Assembly (NCBI GenBank): GCA_033964015.1
Contig: CM066913.1
Coordinates: 30,034,790-30,098,789, forward strand
Origin: Scolanthus callimorphus
Taxonomy: Eukaryota; Cnidaria; Anthozoa; Actiniaria; Edwardsiidae
Direction of reading: 5' to 3'
Length of the DNA: 64,000 bases
The notes below the pieces were generated by a model that ran no database searches, was not told the origin of the DNA, and saw only the letters and a list, made by a program, of their open reading frames with translations. The translations under genes were made by a program, and so were the position numbers. Below are positions 44,045 to 55,159 of this stretch, piece after piece (positions within the stretch are counted from its first letter, which is position 1; the number at the start of each line of letters is the position of its first letter).

Positions 44045-44128
44045 TCCAGACGTGGTGGGTTTTCGGAGCCCGCGATCCTCAACAGCCTTCGTCAGAAAGG
44101 ACCCCACCACGGCTGGAAACCGAGAGCC
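44045..44128. repeat. Imperfect hairpin
   Basis: 'ggtttccagacgtggtggg' pairs with 'ccccaccacggctggaaacc' about 45 bp later. Probably the remains of a small foldback element. Confidence 0.6.
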
Positions 44129-44271
44129 TAGCATTCAGTGTACTATTATTATAAATATCAAAGAAACTACATGTAAATGTAGCAACCAAGGTAGCAAGTT
44201 GGTAGTTCAGTATTCCGCAAAAAAAAAATATTCCTAGAAAACAAAACACACTTTTTAGTTTCTGACACGGC

Positions 44272-44324
44272 GATCGCCATTCGGCAAGTATAAAATGTCA
44301 TTTTATACTTGCCGGATCGCCATT
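44272..44324. repeat. 33-bp perfect palindrome between 10-bp direct repeats
   Basis: The 33 bp at 44,282-44,314 are a perfect inverted repeat (16 + 1 + 16, arms 'cggcaagtataaaatg'). The 10-bp word GATCGCCATT lies immediately on both sides (44,272-44,281 and 44,315-44,324). This has the form of a minute foldback insertion with a target duplication. Confidence 0.85.
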
Positions 44325-44596
44325 AATTCACGAAGTTCGCTGTCAGATCAACAGGTAAGCGCTTTGATGAAAAAAAGGTATGGTTCTCAGTATTATAGGA
44401 GAGCCTGTTCATTCACTCAGTTGGCCGGATTGTCAAAAAACGCGCAGTGTTTCGCTCAAATCTTCGGTATCGTTTTCAAACCCATTCGTGCTACACGTTC
44501 TTTATAACAGTCCAGGCCCTCGATCTTGACGATCTCGCTACTCGCATGAACTCGTCGTCGTTTCTTCCTAATTGTAATTTACACTTAGTTTGCACG

Positions 44597-45003
44597 ACCG
44601 GTTAGCGCAGTGGTAGAGCGCCGGGCTTATGTTCGGGAGGTTGGGAGTTCAAACCCTGGCCGGGCCAACACTCAGGGTCTTTTCTAATAATTGAGGAGAA
44701 GGTGCTGCCTTTGCTCTAACATCTGCAAATGGTTAGACCTTCGCGTCTTCTCGGATAAGGACGTTAAACCGTAGGCCCCGTCTCTCACATACACTACACT
44801 AACCGGAACCAGAGGGACGTTAAAGAACCACTAGGACCGTCGGAAGTTGCCCAACCTCAGTGTCACAGAACTCACAATACTAACACACACTCATGTTTAT
44901 AAAGCTGGTTCTTATAGGATGAGTTATCCGTTAATGTAAAGCGCTTTGAGCGATGATAAAAGCGCTATATAAGCAATCTATTTATTTATTTATTTATTTA
45001 TTT
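44597..45003 (+). mobile_element. Full-length tRNA-derived SINE
   Basis: The head resembles a tRNA gene with an A box 'tagcgcagtggtagagcg' (44,603-44,620) and a B box 'gagttcaaaccc' (44,645-44,656), the internal RNA polymerase III promoter. A body of about 250 bp follows ('aaccagagggacgttaaaga', 'ggaagttgcccaacctcagt'). The tail 'taaagcgctttgag' and 'agcgctatataagc' resembles the ends of L2-like LINEs, which presumably supply the enzymes. It ends in (TTTA)n. A truncated minus copy is at 5,696-5,905. Confidence 0.9.
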
Positions 45004-45352
45004 TCCAGCTGCACTTTCTAAGGACAACTTATTATTAGTCCGGTCAATTTAGCTTTTAACCTGGCAAAAATTGCAACATGGGAGTTTTATACAGCAAGTT
45101 CTTAGTCGCATATGTGATAAATACGTGTCCAAATTTTGTGAAAATCCGTTCAGGGGAAGCTGGTTAAATTTGGGGTTTTCCGTATGCACGAAGGAAAGCC
45201 TGTTGTTTTCCGTGGCAATTGGACAATGGAAACGAACAAATCTAAGGGAGGGCTATAGACTGTACAGCCGTAACTCGAGTTGTGATATTGAACGCGAAAT
45301 CGTCGAGAAACGAGTGAAACTTGAAGACTCAGGGACGACGGGACAGTTTTCA

Positions 45353-45600
45353 AAGTGTGTGTGTGTGTGTTGAGGGGGGGGGGGGGGGTCATTAGAAAGA
45401 TTGTATGGCAAGATGCAAGGGCAGATTAGATCCAGGAATTTCTTAAAAGGAGGGGGGCGGATAGTGAAAATTTTCAAATTTCCTCCAGCAAATACAGTAA
45501 ATGTAGTAAATGTATGGGAAACTCCCGAGAAAGGGCCGGCGGCCGGGGTCCCCTCCCCCAACCCCCTATATCCGCTCCTGGAGAGGGGGGTGGGGTAGGA
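45353..45600 (+). repeat. GT microsatellite, G run and G-rich MITE-like segment
   Basis: (GT)8 at 45,356-45,372 leads into a G run. It continues into 'cagattagatccaggaattt' and 'aggaggggggcgga', words typical of 'GGCGGATCCAGG'-ended MITEs. The borders are not clear. Confidence 0.5.
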
Positions 45601-45733
45601 GGGGGAAGACTGAGTTTAGTGAACATGAATGAAAACGTGGCGCAAATGTGGGGTGTGGGGGGCTGGTACTAAGGGTAAGTAATAGTTGGATTATGCGGTA
45701 TACTTTGGACGTTTTGTATCATTTGTTGTATAG

Positions 45734-47457
45734 CATTCAATATTAAATACCAGTCCAAGGCCGGGCTCAGCATTAACTGGACAGAAGACGAAGCTTACGC
45801 AATTCGAATCGTCAATGGAAGTGCAGTGTTGGAGGTAAGGGAATGATCAAGATGATATCAAGTACTTTGTCACAACATGACACTAACTGTTATAAGAAAC
45901 CTTTTTTATACATTGTCACGCCATCAGCTCAGGTATGTTACGGCTTGACTAGGACGCGGAGGGGTTTATTTCAACTTTTTCGGGGATCAAAATATCGAAA
46001 TATCTCGTGAAGCTAAGGATAGAGCTGAGGCAACCGAACTTGGCAGCCATCTTACTTCTGCCATTCTAAAAATATTAATAGTATTTGCTGCTTAAGTGAA
46101 AATGGGTGACATAAAGCACCTGATGAATATGAACAAATTACACACATTTTCATTGGTTATGTTACTCATAAGTGATTGTCTTTTAAAATTTTAAGGCAGG
46201 CCACCTTTACAAATACAAAAACATTTGTTACCATTTCACACGATCACGTGATGCTGGTCACAATTAAAAGGCGACACGAAAAGCACACACTTGTATGCCG
46301 ATTACAGATATGTAAAAAGCTCGTGATAACATTTAGCCTCCCCGCAGGCTCTCTTTGTTTCTGTGGAAGTTTTATTGGGCGCGCGGCGGACTACACGCGG
46401 AAGGAATGGCAGAGCGCGCGCACGTTGTTTTGAGGCTACTTTTTTGGTAGAAACTTTTTGAGAGCTTTCGTGTACATGAGAGTACATTCAGAGTCCACAG
46501 GAAACCCACAAAAACGAGAGTGTGCAGAAATCCCATACGAACGTGCGTGCGCGAGCTGAAATTCCAGGCGTGCTCTGACACTAGAAGAGAGCCTGCGGGG
46601 AGGCTAGATAACATTTTATTAAATGTTCAGAACTAGCGAGTTGTAATGGTCGAGCTGGGGAGCTTTTATGGTCGAATTAAGGAGTTGTAATGGTCGAACT
46701 AAGGAGTTCTAATGCGCATGGTGGAGCTAAGGAGTTGTAATGGTCGAACTAGGGAGTTGTAATAGTCGAACCAGGGAGTAATTTTAATGGTTGAACTAGG
46801 AAGTTTGTAATGGTCAAATCAGGTAGTTGTTGTGTTTAAAGAGCCCTTGTCAGCCACTCCTTTGTTATTGTTTTCAGTAGGTATAAGACAGCGCATTACG
46901 TGTAGAAATCTTGAAATATAGTCTTCTAAAAACAAAATTTGATTATTCATTTACCGAATTCAATCGCAAATATTGCACTACACTCCCTAAATCAGCTTAC
47001 TAGGCTGTTACTAGGCTGACAAAATGGAGGTTGACAGAGGCTTTTAAATCGAGGCCTGAATACTCCTAATAATAAAGCTATTTTCCCCAGAATGCGGGAC
47101 AAAATCTCAACAGTAGACATTATTTCCTACAAAATGGACGAACTAAGGAGCTGTAATGGTCGAACCAAGGAGTTGTATTGGTAGAGCCAGGGAGTTATTT
47201 TGTTAATGGTTGAACTAGGAAGTTTGTAATGGTCGAATCAGGTAGTTGTCATGTTTAAATCGATGCTTTGAAACTCCTATTAATAAGGTTATTTACCTTT
47301 TTTTCAGAATGTGGATCAACATCTCAACAAAAGAAATTATTTCCTAGAAAAGGTTTTCCGACACGACAACGGGTGCATTACACTTCAGTCCAAGTTTGAA
47401 ACTGCAAGATATCTCAGGAGAAATGGCACGAGATTGGCAGTAGGGACCAGCTGTTGA
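45734..47457 (+). CDS. Last two candidate exons of an unrecognised small protein (possible beta-trefoil)
   Basis: Exon A (45,734-45,834) follows 'tgttgtatag' and ends at GAG|GTAAGG. It encodes 'LSINWTEDEAYAIRIVNGSA' and ends 'VLE'. Exon B (47,308-47,457) follows a strong 'acctttttttcag' acceptor in the same phase. It encodes 'NKRNYFLEKVFRHDNGCITL', then 'SKFETARYLRRNGTRLAVG', and ends at TGA. The spacing 'G-ITLQS-----YLRRNG-RL' recalls AbfB/beta-trefoil sugar-binding repeats, but the match is weak and from memory. Upstream exons are not found, so the start is unknown. The intron holds a MITE and a partial duplicate of exon B's first 35 bp with its acceptor (47,080-47,135). Confidence 0.45.
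46335..46607. mobile_element. MITE with 9-bp target duplication
   Basis: The ends read AGCCTCCCCGCAGGCTCTCT and the inverse 'agagagcctgcggggaggct'. The flanking 9-bp word is ATAACATTT (46,326-46,334 and 46,608-46,616). 273 bp, CpG-rich interior. The 9-bp duplication points to the Mutator group. It lies in the intron of the candidate gene above. Confidence 0.75.
46640..47240 (+). repeat. ~22-bp minisatellite in two blocks
   Basis: Units like 'aaggagttgtaatggtcgaa' recur about nine times at 46,640-46,830 and four times at 47,145-47,235. The segment between repeats 47,037-47,135 against 47,250-47,355, so the minisatellite and the exon-like segment were duplicated together. Confidence 0.8.
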
Positions 47458-48089
47458 CTTGTTGGCTCAAAGCCAAACATTAATTTGCATTTGTTACGGC
47501 TATAAAAAATCCGCCAGGGATAATTGTAACAAGAGAGTATATCTTTAAGAATACAGTAAATGGTATTAACGTCGGCTGGGGCAGTCAAGCCAGATAAATA
47601 AATATTTATATTGTATTATATACCGAACAAAATATTTAGAATATTTTTAAGAATATAACTTAGTAAAAGAATACATTAAAAGATTATTTCTGTTTTTGCA
47701 TGTAGTTACAAATATACAAATAAAGTGTTACATTGCATGTACAGCCTCAGAAATAGGGCACTTGAATTGAAGTGACTCAGATTTACTTTAGATCCTAAAT
47801 CAATCTTAGATTATCCCCGGGGATACACCCGCGGCATGCAAATCAACCTTACAGAGACGACAAATCGCCTCGTGAAATTCATCATAAATTCAACATCTTT
47901 CACACAGTGCTGAACATGACTCAATATTCTCCCAAACGTACTTCTTTGAGTGATTTACACATCTTTTAAGGCGAATCATCAACCGACAGCCTTTCCGGAC
48001 TATTAGCCAATCAGAGAAGACGAAACAAAACAAAAGCAAATGTGATGGGCCTTTAAGCATTTATTTTTGGGGCCTTTAAGGCTTTATTT

Positions 48090-48405
48090 TTGGTCGAGAA
48101 TGATCGTCGGGAATTTTCAGTTACATCCCTAAAAGATACCAAAAAGGGCGTCGCTGAAATAATTTTGTACCCTAAAAACTTGTCGTCTTTGATTGAGATG
48201 CTGCCTTTGATGTTGTCTAATCTATCGCGGTCTTGTCTACAAGTACTCTATCCCTCTTCTTGAAGGTTTGCCGCTGTGTTAGAGCCCTAAAAGATACCAA
48301 ACTCCCTTTATAAATTTTATTGGAGATAAAGGCTTCCCCTAAATAACTAAATAAGCCAAAACTCGTGATTTTAACCCCTAATAGATACGACGATCCCAAA
48401 ACTCA
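48090..48405. mobile_element. Decayed relative of the 6.4-kb CCCGGG-ended MITE
   Basis: 'gagaatgatcgtcgggaatt' and several 'ccctaaaagataccaa' words are the inverse of 'tatcttttagggg'. A closing 'tagatacgacgatccc' mirrors the interior of the element at 6,443-6,920. The G/C-run ends are gone. Between 47,460 and 48,090 nothing is recognisable. Confidence 0.6.
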
Positions 48406-48832
48406 CAAAAGCGAAATACATCTCTTTTTTGTGTTTTTATTGCCCATATATCAAATCTACTCCAGTGGCGGATCCAGGGGGTGGGCATTGGGTGCTACAC
48501 ACCTCCTTTGCAATACAAAAATGGTTTAAAATGGCAAAATCAGGGGCGTAGCCAGCACTTATGAGAGGGGGGGTTCAAAAATTCAAAAAATAAAAAACTC
48601 CACATAAATCGGCCGTTTTTTGCGTTCTCGCCACAGGAAACCAAGCCAAAAATATTGATCTCGGGAAAAAAACTAGCGTTTGAAGAAATTTGCTACATTT
48701 TATTGGAGCTTTTATTTGTTGTCTATAAGCAAAATTACGTGTGCGTGTCAGAAAAGACAATTACAATTAGAGCAGATTTCGTATGACTGTGAGTACCGCC
48801 ACAAAGTTGTTCCGCGCCGCGACCGTGACCGT

Positions 48833-49877
48833 TAGGCACAGACAGATTCTGCTCGGCAACTTTTGAGCAAGTTTTTCAATTCTGAGCAACTTTTTTCAAC
48901 TATGAGCAACTTCTTTGCATTTCCGATATTTCCTATTGAATTTTTACAACAAATGGCAATTTGTGATACATTTGCCATTTCAAATCAAACACAGAATGAA
49001 AAATCTTGCTAAAAAGATAATAAAAAAGTACTTTCTTCACCTTGGGTGCTCACTGCTCAGAGATCTTCAAGATATGGATGTCCCGTTGGGTATCACATTC
49101 CAAATATAGAGCAGAAGCAAAATGGCGGAAGACCCTATTCAAATTGCTAGAGAAAATGGGGTGACATAACCTAAAAGGGCTTCCTTATAGTTTCTTTCAA
49201 AAATAGTAGCAGCAGCTATTATTGTATGAGTTTGATACTACAAACTCCCCATTTTTTTACTAAGCCAACAGAATGGCGGCAAGTGTTAAACAACCGTATT
49301 GATTAGTATAATTATGTCATATGGTGTTTGTATATATAATAGGACTCCATGCTGTCCAATTAAAAAAAATTGGATGAGAAAATTCAGAGGAATCCAAAAT
49401 TGGACGAGGCCGCAGGCTGAGTCCAATTTGGAGTTCCGAGGAATTTTCTCATCCAATTTTTTCTTAATTGGACAAGCATGGAGTCCTGTTATTGATTAAT
49501 TATGTAGCATCCATGTTCAAATCCAAACTGTCCGATTTTAACGTGCGAAGTGTCCAATTAGAGCGCGCGCGATCCAATTAAAAAATAATTGGACAATTCA
49601 AGAAAAATCAATCTGCCGGCACAATGGGATTTCGAGCTGGCTATATAATTAAGAGAATATAATTGCCTGATCTTATATGGAGATGTTGAGTTGAGTGATT
49701 CTTTATCATTTTTTAAATAAATCAGGCGACAAGCGTGAAGAAATGCTCTTAGTTTTGGGGAGCAACTTTTTTGATTCTGTGAGCAACTTTTTCGAATTTG
49801 AGCAACTTTTGAGCAACTTTTGAGGGTATTTTGCGGCAACTTTTAAAGAATTTTTGAGCAGAATCTGCCTGTGCCTA
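48833..49877. mobile_element. TIR element with 'gagcaactttt' subterminal repeats
   Basis: The ends read TAGGCACAGACAGATTCTGC and the inverse 'gcagaatctgcctgtgccta'. Both subterminal zones repeat 'gagcaactttt' (four copies on the left, about five on the right in the same written orientation). The 1.05-kb interior has no transposase and contains the foldback segment at 49,333-49,490. Confidence 0.7.
49333..49490. mobile_element. Foldback MITE nested in the TIR element
   Basis: 'aggactccatgctgtccaat' on the left is mirrored by 'ttggacaagcatggagtcct' on the right. Inner arms read 'attggatgagaaaattc' and 'gaattttctcatccaat'. The loop is 'gacgaggccgcaggctgagt'. Confidence 0.8.
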
Positions 49878-49883
49878 TCTCGT

Positions 49884-50490
49884 GAAGGGAAGACTCTAAG
49901 ACAACCAAACTTTGGTAGTGTAGTTTAGGTCACCAGGTGAGCGAAGTGAAGTGGTCACGTGATATGACGTCATCGATGACGTCATCTATGCTTCAAAAAT
50001 GAATATCTCATGACAGGAAGACTATAAAACAACCAAACTTGGGAAGTGTAGTCTAGGTCACCAGATGAGCGAAAATAAGTGGTCACGTGATGTGACGTAA
50101 TCGATGACGTCATATCACGTGACCACTTTATTTCGCTCATCTGGTGGTCTAGAGTACACTACCACGTGATATGACGTCATCGATGACGTCATCTATGCTT
50201 GAAAAATTAACATCTCGTGAAGGGAAGACTCTAAAACAACCAAACTTGGGTAGTGTAGTCTAGACCACCAGATGAGCGAAATAAAGTGGTCACGTGATAT
50301 GACGTCATCGATGACGTCATCTATGCTTAAAAAATGAATATCACGTGAAGGGAAGACTCTAAAACAACCAAACTTGGGTAGTGTAGTCTAGGCCACCAGA
50401 TGAGCGAAATGAAGTGGTCACGTGATATGACGTCATCCATGACGTCATCTATGCTTGAAAAATTTCATATCTCGTGAAGGGAAGACTCTA
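49884..50490 (+). repeat. ~127-bp tandem array with CRE-type palindromes
   Basis: Units start near 'gaagggaagactctaaaaca' at 49,884, 50,011, 50,219, 50,347 and 50,475. Each contains 'gtcacgtgatatgacgtcat', then 'cgatgacgtcat', i.e. paired TGACGTCA sites (ATF/CREB-type) with an E-box CACGTG. The second unit has an extra inverted partial copy (about 50,110-50,165). Confidence 0.85.
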
Positions 50491-51612
50491 AAGCAAGGCC
50501 ATATAAACCATGTACACATGGGAATCCCTTTCATTCACATAGAAAATTTTATAACCAGGAGCTCCGCTTTTAGCCAGTGGCTAAATCTATATATTACTAA
50601 AACAATTAGACCTCTCGAATGTGCTTCATGGTCTATTCATCATAGCACATTCGGCCTCGAGGCCTAATAAACAATTAGAATGTGCGGACACACATGAGGA
50701 CGAGAGGTCTGATGGTTTTAGTACAAACAAACTAGTTGGTCAAGTTTTTGACACAATAAAATGTACTACTTATGAAATGAAATGAAGCATTGTGAAACTT
50801 TTCGCCCGCTAAAATGTCTCATCCTGTTTGGTCGCTCTCTCCTACAAATTCAAAATGATTTGACGATTTATTTGCAGTAAAAGTAATCACAACAAACTAC
50901 TTTCAAATTTGAACGGGAAAAACACTTTTCCAGTGTAATGTCGATATTCTTGTACAGGGGCCGTAGTCAAAGACGTGACACAAAACACGAATTCAGGCTT
51001 TTTCCGAAATCTTGCCGTGAGCACTGCTCTAAACAGCTCAAAGTGTTGTAAATTGTTCAAGATCTATTAAAATTTTCCTACATGTAAACTTGTTTCCGCA
51101 AGAAGTAGATCTCCACGGAGTTGCTTTTGCCCTCCAAGTCGTAAATTCCTTTGTTAAACAACGTCAAGTACTTTACACGGATAACCAACTCTCACACAAT
51201 GAGTCGTCGTTTTCCTTAGAGATTTCCTTGATATTTAGGCTACCATGAAGACTTTTGAGTTCACCACGAAAACAATTGAGTCAAGATGAACAAGATGCCA
51301 TCGACAAATTTTCTTTCGAAATGAAGCATACAGGAATCAGATTGGCATAAAGTGCGCGAAAATCATTTAGTTTTGTTTATTGAAAGAATTTGAGTGCCAA
51401 GGAGAGAAATTACCAGTTCTGTCGTCGCGCAATTGCTAGTGATGACACCAGTTTTTCGTACTAATGGTGTATTACTTATAGACCATTAGTAGCGTAGCCA
51501 ATCACAGTTCAGCATTGGTAATAGACCACTAGTTGGTTTATTTGTTAAATAGCACACGTCTAACACTATCCTAATGAAATCGATAAAACCTATATGCTGT
51601 GTAATTATAAAG

Positions 51613-53742
51613 GTGATACTGACCTTCCTGTAAAAGTAACCAAGCTACACGTGTCCCCGAGCCCTATCGTCATAAAGGAAGGAGAAGAATCAAGTTTTCT
51701 GGGACAGTAAATTGGTACCAATTACAAGTTGAAAACTACGGTGGTCAAAAACCCTGGTCAGTGGTATTCCATAACACTGCCCTGTTATGATTCGTTTGGA
51801 ACATGGTATGTATGAAATGTAATATAATCTAGGGGAAACTTATAAACTTTGTTAAAAAATGATAACTTTATTCCATTAAATTATTTCATTATACAAATTA
51901 AAATGTTAATCCGGATTTCGGCCACTGAGAATTATCACAAATCGCACACGTGAAAAATTACGCTAATGCCTACTATTGCGAATTCCTCTTATCGTAATTT
52001 TTCACAAAATAGTATTGACCATGTTTATATTATAAACAGAATGTGCGTTCACTCGTGAGGTATCAGGGTGTTTAAGATACCACAACGGCAACGGGCAACG
52101 ACGACGTCTTACTAAAATTCGTCTACTGGTTTTCTTGCATTTCTCAATATTCATCAATCGTTTCCAATTTTCCTTTGCATTTTAACCTTGATAACAGCAA
52201 ATTCGCATCCATTCTCAATCATATCAAACAAAAATACATCGAAATCGTCACTCCACGTTCCCGCTCTCACCAGAGCGTAAAACATGGCACTTCACGTCTC
52301 AGTTCAGAAGAAAACGGTTGAAATGCATTTGACTTTATAGATTTGCACGTGCAAGCATTGTACTCTGCAATCAAGTGTACTGTCCTTTGACGTTCGTTCG
52401 TTCTCGTTGCCGTTGTCGCATCTTAAAGTCCCTATCAACACCCGAAGCTAAATTCCATATATAGTGGTTTCAATAAAGTTTGTCACCCAAAAGACTAAAG
52501 CCTACAAGCTGTCGGCGCCAAGCCTTGCGAGTCATTTGTTGTCCCAGATGCTAATCAAAATTCAATTCGATTTCCGCGCGTGTTGGGAACAGCGCGATTT
52601 AAAATTTATAGTGCACTTCAAATCTCAAATTGGAAGGGCACAAGAACTTTATTTTTAAACGTGAACGACAGTACTGCGTACAGCATTAAGCTGCCCATTC
52701 TACTTTTCACGCTTTTCCTTTCTCAAGGAGGAAGTCAAATACTGACGGGGTATTTTGTGAGATGATTGCATGAGACCCGAACTACTGAAACTCAGCTGGA
52801 ATATTCTGTAGAACAAATATCTAAAGAAAGAAATATTCGCAAATTCTATTCTTTTTTCCGTCCGTCCGTTTTTGCTCGTCATCCTACACCTTCGAAGATA
52901 TAATGAAAGTAAATTATCGGAACGCTCGCGTAGAAATTCAACGCGCTAATGAATAAATAGTCATAAAACATCTTCAGCTAGGCTAAAGTTTTCTAGGCGC
53001 CCAAAATAAAATTTCAATTGGGCATTGGATTGGAATGAAGTGCAATTATTATAATTGTAAGTGTCTTTATTTCATTTCTTTGAGAACCGAACTTGTTGAG
53101 CAAAATAAACACAGGAGAATGCTAATTGTATCATCCAAACAATTTTGAGGGAAATTAGATTTTGGGTTGTGACCGTGAAATGTCAAATTTTGTCGAGTTT
53201 TGATGAAATTTTTATGAGAGACATTGGCTCTTAAGAATGCACATTTTTAGATGCCAGTGCAATTCTCTCACTCGAATTCGGAAACAGGTTAAAGTCTAAG
53301 GTCGACTTCGCTATTCGCGCGCGGCATTTTTGACTCGTGGAGAATATTTGTTATTCAAAGCACGAATGACCCACAATGCTTGGCGCCGACAGCTTGTAGG
53401 CTTTAGTCTTTGGGGTGACAAACTTTATTGAAACCACTATATACGCGCGCCATGTATTATTAACTGGATTAATGTAGACATGATATGTGATGTGATGTGC
53501 ACATGGACTAATGAAAATAAACTTTACCCGTTTTTAGTGAGTACAGAGACATGTCATGTGAGCAGATTAAGCCATTCGTGGACGTACCAAGCGGTCCACC
53601 TCCTCCTGGAATCTACAAGCTGGAGGAACGCACTATGGAGATCCCTTCTGTCAGCTTTCCCTCCTTCATGTTAAACGTAATGAAATACCGAACGATCAAT
53701 CGTTTTCAACTCTATGACAACATATTACTTAACCAGTTCTAG
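51613..53742 (+). pseudogene. GM2 ganglioside activator-like (ML/GM2A family) gene, two exons, in-frame stop
   Basis: GM2-activator proteins are secreted or lysosomal lipid-transfer proteins that lift glycolipids for hydrolysis. Exon A (51,613-51,805) encodes 'LPVKVTKLHVSPSPIVIKEG', in the place of the family's 'I--L-L-PDPI'. It then encodes 'YKLKTTVVKNPGQWYSITLP', then 'CYDSFGT', and ends at a GTATGT donor. Exon B (53,538-53,742) follows 'cccgtttttag'; the split Cys codon is restored. It continues 'CEYRDMSCEQIKPF', then 'SGPPPPGIYKLEERTMEIPS', then 'FPSFML', and ends at TAG. This mirrors human GM2A order (CIDNIGSC ... CPPP..G.Y.LP.....LP.M.LPSWL). An in-frame TAA at 51,708-51,710 breaks exon A. 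The signal-peptide exon was not found. The 1.7-kb intron holds a 1-kb TIR element. It may be a pseudogene, or the stop may be a sequence error. Confidence 0.65.
52460..53441. mobile_element. ~1-kb TIR element in the GM2A-like intron
   Basis: The left end reads TATAGTGGTTTCAATAAAGT, then 'ctaaagcctacaagctgtcg'. The right end is the exact inverse: 'cgacagcttgtaggctttag' to 'aaccactata'. The inverted ends exceed 60 bp. Flanking TA suggests a mariner-like target, but the palindromic TATA end makes this ambiguous. No coding content. Confidence 0.8.
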
Positions 53743-54937
53743 TGGAAATTCCTTTGAAATTTAGAAGGATTGAGTTCAATACTTTTACCGTTACCTCATT
53801 AGCATAGACTATTATTTAAGAAATAAAACATATTTTTCTGTGCCTTCATAGAGTTTTGAAAATCCAGGCGGAGACGAAGTCGAGTGCTTCATGATCTGAC
53901 TCGAGAATTCTCCCAAACGAAAGTCGAGATAATTATAAAGTAATTTCTAAAGCGAGAACAATAAAATCCGCTATTTTCAAGCAATTTGCCGCGTTATGGC
54001 GTCATTTCTATGACCTTCATAGAGTTTCGAAACACAGTTCTCGACCAATCAGAGCGCGCGAATTATTTTATAAATTGGGTTAGCGCACTCGTTCACATTG
54101 ACCAAAAGGACACGTCATATTGTCTGTGACCAGCTATACGGGGATAGGGGTTACTCCTCGTGTTTGCCACATAATACGTCATTATGACGTCACAATACCG
54201 TATTGCGTGACAAAAGACGCATCATAACCCTATAGTCCCATTCTGAAAAAACTACAATTTTGATTTTATACAACATCGTCACGGTCCCTGCTTCGATACA
54301 TTCATTGTCTGGCTGTTTGAATCTCACTAACTTTGACCATATATGGTCATTTGGCGGTAAATTTGAATTTCTTTGATTAGCTGTAACATCACGCCATTTT
54401 ATCCGAATGAGATATGGTTTATGCCAAAAACACAACATTGTGTACAGAAAACTAATATGCACTTTTAAATGTTGCCTCCGTGAATTTCCTTTTTGATGCC
54501 AAATTTGGGCATGCTTTATGACGTCACAATAGCGGTCACATGGGCTGAAATAGATACTTATGAATAGGTAATTTCTAAAACTACCTCTGCCAAGTTTCTT
54601 CACATTTGACGTATTTTACTACTGTCTATGGCCTAAAACACTCATCATTTTAACCTTCCGGGAGGAAAAGCCCTAGCAACCGACCATCGTGAACCCTCCC
54701 AAGTAGTACGCAGGGCATGTTTACCGTTTCTGCGTCCTACAGTTCACTAGTCCATCTCGAGGACTAAAATTCCGAATTGGAGTTCCCCTTCCTATGATTC
54801 GTCTTTTGATAATATTAACAGCCATCTTCTGCTTAGTAATTGGTATCTAGATATCTAAAGATTATTAGAGAATACGGTCCCATCGTCCTACGAATAATGA
54901 ACAGTAAGGGAAAGCAAAACGTCTATTCACATTTGTC

Positions 54938-55159
54938 ATGTTTACTCTACTGTTTTATTTAATGAAATTGTCTGTCGTCATACTATTCTACTATGGAGGT
55001 TACCATTTCACACTAGCGACTTCATTATCTATATTTCGTAAAAGACACCAAAAACGAAAAGAAGGCAAAAATGTATTGGACGGACAACCCTTCCCCCTCC
55101 CTCCAAAAGAAGTAAAATGGTCAGAATGGTCCCCTATAAAAGATTCTTTAAAATATTAA
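54938..55159 (+). CDS. Possible small membrane protein ORF, unrecognised
   Basis: A 73-codon ORF with ATG and TAA. It has a hydrophobic N-terminal segment ('LFYLMKLSVVILFYYGG'), then a basic stretch ('IFRKRHQKRKEGK'), then a Pro-rich part and a Trp-containing end ('VKWSEWSPIKDSL'). This has the form of a short single-pass membrane protein, with no family I recognise. There is no splice or promoter evidence and a chance ORF is quite possible. The flank 53,760-54,930 (including a 137-codon minus ORF at 54,190-54,603) shows nothing I can name. Confidence 0.2.
   Translation: MFTLLFYLMKLSVVILFYYGGYHFTLATSLSIFRKRHQKRKEGKNVLDGQPFPLPPKEVKWSEWSPIKDSLKY

Noticed and set aside
44597..44670. A functional tRNA gene
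   Set aside because: A and B boxes are present, but the acceptor stem does not close and the sequence continues into a repeat body also found at 5.7 kb; it is a SINE head.
45734..45834. An eIF2A exon (WTEDE...VN resemblance)
   Set aside because: The likeness covers only about 20 residues, the next in-phase exon does not match eIF2A, and no other eIF2A exon is present.
54190..54603. 137-codon minus-strand ORF as a gene
   Set aside because: No recognisable motif, no splice or start support, and the flanks carry 'tgacgtcacaata' words typical of local MITEs.
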